Source: an uncultured Eubacteriales bacterium
GTDB taxonomy: Bacteria; Bacillota; Clostridia; Oscillospirales; Acutalibacteraceae
NCBI GenBank assembly: GCA_934463265.1
Contig: CAKSIU010000037.1
Span: 1-6,417 of the forward strand
Length of the DNA: 6,417 bases
Direction: 5' to 3'
The first letter of the stretch is position 1, and every line of letters starts with the position of its first letter. The translations under genes and the position numbers were made by a program. Positions 1 to 5,594 of this stretch are shown here, one piece after another. Under the pieces are notes generated by a model that saw only the letters and a list, made by a program, of their open reading frames with translations, searched no databases and had not been told where the DNA came from.

Positions 1-12
1 GAAAAACACACA

Positions 13-579
13 TTGAAAATAGAAAAAATAAGCATAGATGCAATTAAACCCTATGAAAACAATGCAAAACTTCACCCACCTGAACAAATTGAGCAAATAA
101 AACGGTCCATCTTGGAGTTTGGAAACAATGACCCTATCGCGATTGATGAAAATGGTGTCATCATCGAAGGACATGGGCGCTACGAGGCTTTAAAACAGCT
201 TGGTTTTTATGAAATTGAAATCATTAGACTATCGCATTTGAACGAGCAACAGAAAAAAGCCTATATTTTGGCACACAAAAAGCTGACGATGAATACTGGC
301 TTTGACTTCGATGTGCTGAATTTGGAACTCGATAGCATTCTGGACTTCGATATGACGGATTTTGGCTTTGAACTTGCGGATGAGACGCAAAATCTTTGTG
401 ATAGCTTCATAGACGACCTATTGGAAAAAGAGCTTGGGCAAAGGGAAATCGAGCAAGACAGTTTCAAAATGACGCTCATCTTCCCTCTTGAGTACAAAAC
501 TGCTGCAGAAAATTACCTCGCTTCGAATGATAAGCAAAAACTGATTGAACTGTGCTTGGCCGAAATGGGGGTAGGATGA
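13..579 (+). CDS. ParB-like N-terminal (ParB/Srx fold) domain protein, phage-type
   Basis: The 188-residue product opens with a ParB/sulfiredoxin-fold domain: residues 1-12 form the first strand, PIAID lies at 41-45, and the signature IIEGHGRYEAL at 50-60 matches the ParB box (E-G-H-x-R), followed by an LT/MNTGFD segment near 91-98. Chromosomal ParB proteins are longer and have a helix-turn-helix DNA-binding region, which is absent here, so this is the short phage or methylase-associated type rather than a segregation protein. In that family the domain acts on or beside DNA; some members are nucleases or CTP/ATP-binding switches, and the activity here is unknown. The residue 120-188 tail is acidic and unrecognised. 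The start is a TTG with no clear Shine-Dalgarno site, and the frame stays open to the window edge, so the true start may lie upstream. Its TGA overlaps the next gene's start, implying translational coupling. Confidence 0.85.
   Translation: MKIEKISIDAIKPYENNAKLHPPEQIEQIKRSILEFGNNDPIAIDENGVIIEGHGRYEALKQLGFYEIEIIRLSHLNEQQKKAYILAHKKLTMNTGFDFDVLNLELDSILDFDMTDFGFELADETQNLCDSFIDDLLEKELGQREIEQDSFKMTLIFPLEYKTAAENYLASNDKQKLIELCLAEMGVG
567..571 (+). promoter_or_regulatory. Ribosome-binding site that decides the radical SAM start
   Basis: A GGGGG run lies inside the 3' end of the ParB-like gene, 7 bases before ATG 579 and 4 bases before ATG 576. The spacing favours the second ATG. The alternative in-frame GTG at 552 lies upstream of this site and would add nine unconserved-looking residues, so it is less likely. 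Confidence 0.5.
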
Positions 580-1598
580 TGCCGGAATGCGGAACACAGT
601 GTTATTTATGCGATTTGCCAATACGTTTTGACAACTACAGTGGATGTTCTCATGCGTGCAGTTACTGCTTTGCTCGGCACAGAATTGATATTTCTCAAAT
701 TTCTAAAAAGGAAACTTCAAAAGCGCTGACAAATTTCATTAGCGGAGCGAGAACAAAAGAAACCAACTGGTGCGACTGGGATATTCCGATTCACTGGGGT
801 GGGCTTTCTGACTCGTTTCAGCCGTGCGAGAAAAAATATCGCAGTTCGTATAAGTGCTTGAAAATTTTTGCTGAAGAAAACTACCCATTTGTTGTGTCAA
901 CTAAAGGCAAAATCATCGCTGACAAAGAATATCTGGGCCTCATAAAAAGCTGCAACTGCGTCGTTCAAATTAGCATGGTCTGCGACAAATACGATGTACT
1001 TGAAAAAGGCTGTCCTAGCTTTGCAGAGCGGTTAAAAATTTTAGAAAGCGTGTCAAAGGTCGCGAGAGGAACCATCGTGAGGGTGCAACCTTACATGAGA
1101 GAAGTCTTTTTGGATGTGTACAAAAACTTACAGTTCTTCAAAAATGCTGGCGCCTACGGGGTTATCATCGAGGGGATGAAATTTAAGCGGAAAAAAGACG
1201 GTTTAGTTAAGATTGGCGGAGATTTTGTTTACCAGTATGAAGATATAAAAAAAGATTTTCTGGAGCTAAAACAGAAGTGTCACTCGATTGGCCTAAAGAT
1301 TTACGCTGGCGAAAATCGAATTCGTAGTCTGGGCGACAGCTTGACCTGTTGCGGAATAGATGGCCTTTCTGGCTTTCAGCCGAACACATTCAATTTGAAT
1401 CATATTTTAAACGGTGACAAAGTCCTGCCGTCGCCGCAGCAAAAGACTGACGGAACTGCCGGCTGTTTTCAAAGCCTCTTTCAAGACAGCTTGCGAGCCA
1501 GAATGTGCACGAAAAACAGTTTCGCGGACTGGATGATTTATTATTACAAAACCCGCAAGAAACAAATGGATGCAGTTTTTGGGAAATCGAAAATTTAG
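579..1598 (+). CDS. Radical SAM protein, SplB/COG1533-like, phage-associated
   Basis: The product is 339 residues from ATG 579; ATG 576 is an equally possible start one codon earlier. The radical SAM cluster motif is C23-x3-C27-x2-C30 within GCSHACSYCFAR, followed by an aromatic-rich segment and IPIHWGGLSDSFQP at about 70-83, which resembles the SAM-binding strand region of spore photoproduct lyase-like enzymes. Family members bind a 4Fe-4S cluster and cleave S-adenosylmethionine to a 5'-deoxyadenosyl radical. The substrate here cannot be read from sequence. A second CX3CX2C set (C4, C8, C11) precedes the canonical one. A late TCCG motif and other C-terminal cysteines could bind another metal. 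The gene sits between a ParB-like gene and the terminase genes, overlapping the former by one base, which suggests a job on phage DNA such as base modification or repair. That function is inference; the radical SAM assignment is firm. Confidence 0.88.
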   Translation: MPECGTQCYLCDLPIRFDNYSGCSHACSYCFARHRIDISQISKKETSKALTNFISGARTKETNWCDWDIPIHWGGLSDSFQPCEKKYRSSYKCLKIFAEENYPFVVSTKGKIIADKEYLGLIKSCNCVVQISMVCDKYDVLEKGCPSFAERLKILESVSKVARGTIVRVQPYMREVFLDVYKNLQFFKNAGAYGVIIEGMKFKRKKDGLVKIGGDFVYQYEDIKKDFLELKQKCHSIGLKIYAGENRIRSLGDSLTCCGIDGLSGFQPNTFNLNHILNGDKVLPSPQQKTDGTAGCFQSLFQDSLRARMCTKNSFADWMIYYYKTRKKQMDAVFGKSKI

Positions 1599-1604
1599 AA
1601 AATT

Positions 1605-1609
1605 GGAGG
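1605..1609 (+). promoter_or_regulatory. Shine-Dalgarno site fixing the terminase small subunit start
   Basis: A perfect GGAGG stands 5 bases before ATG 1615. It rules out the longer in-frame start at ATG 1570, which lies inside the radical SAM gene and lacks such a site. Confidence 0.8.
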
Positions 1610-1614
1610 TAAAA

Positions 1615-2100
1615 ATGGCACAGATAAATTTAAATGAGCAAGCAAGAGAAATACTAAAAATCGCCGAAGAATATGGCGTTGAGCAGAATTTTTTCTTCAT
1701 AACGACGTTCAAAAGATATCAGGTTCAAATCGGGATTTTGACTGACCTCGAGCGAACAATTAACGAAGAAGGTACGCTGGTTACGAAAGAATACGTTAAG
1801 GGACGCAAAAATGTTTACTCGCACCCGGCAATCTCGGATTACAACCGAACTACAGACAGCGCGAACAAGACGGTCGTAACGCTGATGAAAATAATTACGA
1901 CGCTGCGAGAGCGGCAAGACGGCGGCGAGCCAGACCCATTGCTTGAACTCCTATCCGGACACGGAGCCTGCCACAGAGGCTCTCTGCGTGTAGACACGTC
2001 GCGAACTAAGATTCCTGAGAATCAAAAGCCTAACTGCTCGCGGTTAGAGTGCAATGCGGGCGATGTTTTTGATTTTAAAAGTGAGCTTGGTGCGCAATGA
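1615..2100 (+). CDS. terS: Phage terminase small subunit, P27 family
   Basis: The product is 161 residues. Residues 1-110 look like P27-family small terminases: a helical N-terminus, the YQVQIGILTDLE segment at 35-46, then TLVTKEYVKGRKNVYSHPAI at 54-73 with the family's typical arrangement of a charged turn followed by HPA, and a final helix to DPLLELL at 107-113. Small terminases recognise the packaging site on phage DNA and deliver it to the large subunit. The start is set by the GGAGG at 1605. The stop overlaps the large terminase start by four bases (ATGA), so the two are probably made in a coupled ratio. Odd feature: members usually end soon after the DPLL helix, whereas this one carries about 48 extra residues rich in Cys, Arg and Lys that look unlike the rest of the protein. 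They are encoded over a set of inverted repeats. The family call is strong; the tail is unexplained. Confidence 0.85.
   Translation: MAQINLNEQAREILKIAEEYGVEQNFFFITTFKRYQVQIGILTDLERTINEEGTLVTKEYVKGRKNVYSHPAISDYNRTTDSANKTVVTLMKIITTLRERQDGGEPDPLLELLSGHGACHRGSLRVDTSRTKIPENQKPNCSRLECNAGDVFDFKSELGAQ
1959..1998 (+). repeat. Nested inverted repeats inside terS
   Basis: GAGCCT (1964-1969) and AGGCTC (1977-1982) form a perfect 6-bp stem with a 7-base loop. ACACG at 1959-1963 can pair with CGTGT at 1987-1991, extending the stem across a 4-base bulge. That same CGTGT is also half of the palindrome CGTGT-AG-ACACG at 1987-1998, so two alternative folds compete. The element lies at the start of the unusual C-terminal tail of the small terminase. 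Packaging sites often lie in or near terS, which is one possible role; it could equally be a scar. Confidence 0.5.
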
Positions 2101-3659
2101 AAAGACAGCTTGTTGTCCACCAAAGCTTTCAATATGCTCAAAATGTGGTAAACGGGACTATTCCGGCGCCCAAATATGTCATTAAACAGTGCCAGAAGTT
2201 TTTGGAAATCTGTGATGGAAAATCAGAAAAGTATTTTCTTGATGAGCAAAAACTGAATCAAATTGACGACATATTGAAATTGCTCATAATGCCCCGTGGC
2301 CTTAAAGCTGGGAGCAGTATTTATGAGTGCTCATGCGGTTATCAGTGGCTATTTTATGCGGCGATTCTTTGCGTTGTTCATCGAGAAAATCCCGCTAAAA
2401 GGCGCTATGAGACGGCAATCTTAGAAATAGCAAGGAAAAATTTCAAAACTTTTACAATAGCAACCATTTTTGTGTTGCTTTTTTTATTGGAGCCAAAATT
2501 CAGTAAATTCTACTCAGTGGCGCCAGACGGGGATTTGTCACGTGAAGTTAAGACTGCGATTGAAGAAATTTTAAAGAGCAGTCCACTGATTTATCAGCAC
2601 AAAGAAGCTCCCAGATTCAAGATTTTGCGCGATTACATTGAGTTCATTCCAAACGAGAACCGATATATTCCGCTCAATTACAGCAATTCTAGGATGGACG
2701 GCAAGCTACCAAACGTTTTTTTAGCTGATGAAGTTGGGGCTTTGCCGAACTCGTATGCGATTGAGGCGATGAGGTCTGGGCAGTTAAATATTTTGAATAA
2801 GCTGGGTTGCATAATTTCAACGAAATATCCGACGGCGAACAATCCGTTTGAAGACGAGGTAAATTATGCCAAGCGAGTTCTAGATGGCACTCAGAGCGAT
2901 GAAACGGTCTTTTCCCTACTCTACGAGCCGGAGAATACTGACAATTGGTCGTTCGACAACACGATTCTAAAACACGCAAACCCGGTCGCTTTAGAGATTC
3001 CAGAAATTTGGGAAGACTTGCTCAAAAAGCGCGCTAGAGCCATTTCTGTAGAGTCTGCGCGAGAAAATTTTCTGACAAAGCACTGCAACATCATTTATCA
3101 GGGCGCGGGCACAGAAAGCTTTATCGATATCAAAGATTTGCAACGTTGCCGGGTCAATAAAATCGATTGGACTGGCCGTGAAGTCTATGTTGGCGTGGAT
3201 TTGTCGATGTCAAATGATAATACTGCGGTTGCGATTTGTGCAGAAGAAGATGGAAAAATCTTGGCCGACGTGGTTTGCTTCATTCCGGAAGGACGAATTG
3301 ATGAGAAAAATAAGTTTGAAAAACTGGATTATCGCCGATTTATAGCCGCTGGTAAGTGCATCGCTTGTGGCAATAAAACCATCGATTATGGTGTCGTAGA
3401 AGATTTTGTTTTTTTGATTGAAGAAAAATATGGCGTTACCGTGAGAGCCATCGGATTTGACCGCTATAATGCGATTTCAAGTGCGCAGAAGTGGAACCAA
3501 CGGTACAACACGGTGGAGATTCGGCAGCACAGCGATACATTGCATCCGCCAACCAAGTTATTGTCGGAGAAAATCACAGATGGCGAGTTTGAGTACGAGA
3601 GAAACACACTGCTAGAGATAAACTTTGAAAACGCACGCTGCACTTATGACACACCTTAA
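2097..3659 (+). CDS. terL: Phage terminase large subunit, truncated at the C-terminus
   Basis: The product is 520 residues of a HK97/P27-type large terminase, the ATPase motor and nuclease that cuts and packages phage DNA. The N-terminal ATPase domain has a variant Walker A, EIARKNFKT (110-118), and a Walker B, VFLADE (207-212). The nuclease domain begins at about 360: VYVGVDLS gives the first catalytic Asp (D368) and IGFDRYN gives the second (D455). A CxxC pair (421-424) lies in an insert between them. Related proteins continue roughly 40-60 residues past the ENARCTYDT segment, to a K-x-D motif with the last metal-binding Asp and a final helix; here a TAA follows two codons after that Asp (D518). 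The nuclease is therefore probably inactive, while the ATPase domain looks whole. Translation is probably coupled to terS through the ATGA overlap, as no good Shine-Dalgarno site is visible. Truncation is judged from family knowledge, not an alignment. Confidence 0.88.
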   Translation: MKRQLVVHQSFQYAQNVVNGTIPAPKYVIKQCQKFLEICDGKSEKYFLDEQKLNQIDDILKLLIMPRGLKAGSSIYECSCGYQWLFYAAILCVVHRENPAKRRYETAILEIARKNFKTFTIATIFVLLFLLEPKFSKFYSVAPDGDLSREVKTAIEEILKSSPLIYQHKEAPRFKILRDYIEFIPNENRYIPLNYSNSRMDGKLPNVFLADEVGALPNSYAIEAMRSGQLNILNKLGCIISTKYPTANNPFEDEVNYAKRVLDGTQSDETVFSLLYEPENTDNWSFDNTILKHANPVALEIPEIWEDLLKKRARAISVESARENFLTKHCNIIYQGAGTESFIDIKDLQRCRVNKIDWTGREVYVGVDLSMSNDNTAVAICAEEDGKILADVVCFIPEGRIDEKNKFEKLDYRRFIAAGKCIACGNKTIDYGVVEDFVFLIEEKYGVTVRAIGFDRYNAISSAQKWNQRYNTVEIRQHSDTLHPPTKLLSEKITDGEFEYERNTLLEINFENARCTYDTP

Positions 3660-3724
3660 CTATTTTTGTGTAAATATTATGTCAATATTCATGCAATTAT
3701 TATGATGAAATTATAGTAATAAAA

Positions 3725-3753
3725 TTGATTTTTTAGTGAATATGTGATATAAT
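3725..3753 (+). promoter_or_regulatory. Sigma-A promoter of the BspA-like gene
   Basis: TTGATT (3725-3730), a 17-base spacer and a perfect TATAAT (3748-3753) preceded by TG at 3745-3746 make an extended -10 promoter. Transcription would begin near 3760. It lies in the 122-base AT-rich gap after terL, which otherwise holds no gene. Confidence 0.8.
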
Positions 3754-3769
3754 TGGAAAAATAATTTTT

Positions 3770-3775
3770 AGGAGG
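3770..3775 (+). promoter_or_regulatory. Consensus ribosome-binding site of the BspA-like gene
   Basis: AGGAGG followed by 6 A/T bases before ATG 3782. This is the strongest Shine-Dalgarno match in the window and makes the start unambiguous. Confidence 0.85.
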
Positions 3776-3781
3776 ATTTTT

Positions 3782-5413
3782 ATGCCAATTACTTTAAAAA
3801 AGAATTTTTTGTCAATTATTAGCATGGTAGCAATTTTAATAACAAATTCAGTCAATGCATGTGCTTTAGTGCCAGCAAAAAAGAAAGGAATAAGTCTTGA
3901 AAGTCGTCGACAATTGGCAACAGATGCTTTCGGTAGCTGCGGTGATAGCGTAAATTATACTTTTACTGCTAACAATGGCGAATTAAAAATTTCTGGTACG
4001 GGAGCGATGGCTAATTATTCATCATCCGGTTTTGGTGCAGATACTCCTTGGAATTCACTTAGATATTATATAAAATCCGTAAAAATTGAGGAAGGTGTGA
4101 CACATATTGGTGATAACGCTTTTTATTTTTGTTCCGGATTATCATCTGCGGACTTATCCAAAAGTATCATAAGTATAGGAAATTCTGCATTCCAATATAC
4201 TGATTTAACTTCTATAGATATTACTGAAAATGTTAAAAATATAGGTAAAGATGCATTTTTGGGCTGTAAATTAACTTCTGTAGAGATTCCTAAAAGCATA
4301 AAAGTTATTAGTTGCGGTATGTTCTATCGTTGTGAAGAATTAAAATCAGTAACTATTCCTGAAAGCGTAACAACCATAGAAGATAGAGCATTTTCTAGTT
4401 GTAAAAAATTATGTTCAATTAATATCACTGAAAATGTTACAAGTATAGGTAAAAGAGCATTTGAGTATTGTGAAGAACTTGTTTCAATTTCAATACCAAG
4501 CGGTATTTCAAATATTGAAGATGGTACATTTTATAATTGTAAAAAATTGAAATCAATAATAATTCCAAATAAAGTTTCAAATATAGGATCTAATGCATTT
4601 GGCGGCTGTTCAAACCTAACCTCAATAACAATTCCAAATAATGTTATAAATATTGGTAGTTCAGCATTTCAAAGTTCCGGGCTGAAAACAATTGCGATAC
4701 CTAATGGTGTCCAAACCATTGGCGATTATGCTTTTTCTGATTGCCCTAATTTAACTTCTGCCAATATCTCTGATAGTGTTATAAATATTACTGCACAAGC
4801 ATTTAACAACAATTATTTGGACTCAATCAATGTAAGTGAAAATAACGCTAACTATAAATCTATAGATGGAATACTTTTTTCAAAAGACCAAAAAATTTTA
4901 ATACGTTGTCCAACAAAAAAATCTGATGAACTTACTGTGTCAGAAGGGACTTTAGAGATTGGTGAAGACGCATTTTGGGGATGTGAACAATTAAAATTAG
5001 TTAAACTACCAACAACTCTTTTTTCTATCTGCGCTAATGCATTTAGGTCCTGCAGTGGCTTGACTGAAGTTTTAGCTATTCCTGGTTCTGTCGCAACTAT
5101 TGGCGAATGCGCATTTTATTATTGTATCGGTTTAAATTCAATCATCATCCCAAATTCAGTTAAAATCATTAATTCCAGTGCCTTTGGCTGTTGTAATAAC
5201 TTAAATTTTGTAACTTATGGAGGAAATTCTGACCCCGGTGCTTCATCTTCAAATGTATTTTTTAATTGCAATAAATTAAAGGAAGTACTTGTGCCGGCAA
5301 ATTACAAAAATAGTACGTTTTGTGGTTTGCCAATTAAAAAAATTTTTGTAACAAAAAACTATAGACCAGTTCTTTTAAAATTTCGCAAATACGCGCCAGT
5401 GCTCATGCTCTAA
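3782..5413 (+). CDS. Secreted BspA-type leucine-rich-repeat (LRR_5) surface protein
   Basis: The product is 543 residues. A signal peptide spans about 1-26 (KK, then a hydrophobic core). VNAC at 24-27 is a weak lipobox, so lipid anchoring is possible but unsure. A cap follows at 50-90 (FGSCGD, ELKISGTGAM, TPW). From about 98 there are some 13 TpLRR repeats of 22-24 residues with the pattern AF-x-x-C-x-x-L-x-x-I-x-IP. The repeat cysteines at 184, 207, 230, 253 and 276 are exactly 23 apart. Residues 345-378 interrupt the array with the common NYKSIDGILFSKDQK insert. The end has YGGNSDPG and VPANY...FCGLPIKK. There is no LPXTG, SLH or membrane anchor, so retention is unknown. BspA-like proteins commonly bind host proteins or other cells; that role is inferred. 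The gene has its own promoter and terminator and is much more AT-rich than the phage block, which suggests separate ancestry. Confidence 0.92.
   Translation: MPITLKKNFLSIISMVAILITNSVNACALVPAKKKGISLESRRQLATDAFGSCGDSVNYTFTANNGELKISGTGAMANYSSSGFGADTPWNSLRYYIKSVKIEEGVTHIGDNAFYFCSGLSSADLSKSIISIGNSAFQYTDLTSIDITENVKNIGKDAFLGCKLTSVEIPKSIKVISCGMFYRCEELKSVTIPESVTTIEDRAFSSCKKLCSINITENVTSIGKRAFEYCEELVSISIPSGISNIEDGTFYNCKKLKSIIIPNKVSNIGSNAFGGCSNLTSITIPNNVINIGSSAFQSSGLKTIAIPNGVQTIGDYAFSDCPNLTSANISDSVINITAQAFNNNYLDSINVSENNANYKSIDGILFSKDQKILIRCPTKKSDELTVSEGTLEIGEDAFWGCEQLKLVKLPTTLFSICANAFRSCSGLTEVLAIPGSVATIGECAFYYCIGLNSIIIPNSVKIINSSAFGCCNNLNFVTYGGNSDPGASSSNVFFNCNKLKEVLVPANYKNSTFCGLPIKKIFVTKNYRPVLLKFRKYAPVLML
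4218..4462 (+). repeat. DNA-level near-repeat within the LRR array
   Basis: The 41-base stretches at 4218-4258 and 4422-4462 match at 35 positions by direct comparison, offset by 204 bases (68 codons, three LRR units). Both encode ITEN-V-x-x-IG-K-x-AF. The other units are related at protein level but less alike in DNA, so these two probably descend from a duplication of a three-unit block. Confidence 0.55.
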
Positions 5414-5452
5414 AAATTGGCAAATAAATGTTAATTATGTAAATGAAAAACA

Positions 5453-5479
5453 CCACCACGGAAGAAATTTTTGTGGTGG
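5453..5479 (+). terminator. Rho-independent terminator after the BspA-like gene
   Basis: CCACCAC (5453-5459) pairs perfectly with GTGGTGG (5473-5479). The stem can extend inward by G-T and A-T pairs between GGAA and TTTT. An A-run precedes it and an AT-rich tract with TTTT (5488-5491) follows. The tail is interrupted rather than a clean T-run, so efficiency is uncertain. It lies 39 bases past the stop codon and separates the two exported-protein genes. Confidence 0.72.
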
Positions 5480-5516
5480 CATAATTATTTTAATGAAAAA
5501 ATAAATAAATTTATAG

Positions 5517-5545
5517 TTGACAGCGAAAATATTATGTGATATACT
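5517..5545 (+). promoter_or_regulatory. Sigma-A promoter of the downstream exported protein
   Basis: Consensus TTGACA (5517-5522), a 17-base spacer and TATACT (5540-5545) with TG at 5537-5538 form an extended -10 promoter. Transcription would start near 5552, giving a leader of about 43 bases. That leader contains an A/T-only inverted repeat, AAAAATA-ATTA-TATTTTT (5556-5573), whose stability would be low. Confidence 0.85.
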
Positions 5546-5582
5546 ATAAACACACAAAAATAATTATATTTTTAAATTTGAA

Positions 5583-5589
5583 AGGAAGG
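5583..5589 (+). promoter_or_regulatory. Ribosome-binding site for the upstream start of the last gene
   Basis: AGGAAGG stands 5 bases before ATG 5595 and close behind the promoter. A second purine block, GGGGGTGGGGG (5661-5671), lies 4 bases before an in-frame ATG at 5676, so both starts have a plausible site. Confidence 0.55.
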
Positions 5590-5594
5590 TTTTT

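Noticed and set aside
1570..1614. Longer start for the terminase small subunit
   Set aside because: It falls inside the radical SAM coding region without a Shine-Dalgarno site, whereas ATG 1615 has GGAGG at ideal distance and begins with a typical family N-terminus.
2689..2979. Minus-strand open frame of 96 codons
   Set aside because: It lies entirely antisense to the conserved ATPase domain of the large terminase, and no recognisable domain is seen.
3651..3705. Single-base frameshift as the sole cause of the terminase truncation
   Set aside because: The alternative frame gives LN and VN in places that loosely recall the family, but ends after 16 codons with no K-x-D motif, so loss of the sequence fits better.
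3660..3720. Possible minus-strand promoter (TTGACA on the reverse strand near 3676-3681)
   Set aside because: No acceptable -10 element lies 16-18 bases away, and no minus-strand gene would be served.
4080..5220. Regular spacing suggesting a CRISPR-like or tandem DNA repeat array
   Set aside because: The periodicity is about 69 bases and in frame, with variable DNA sequence; it is explained by leucine-rich-repeat protein units.
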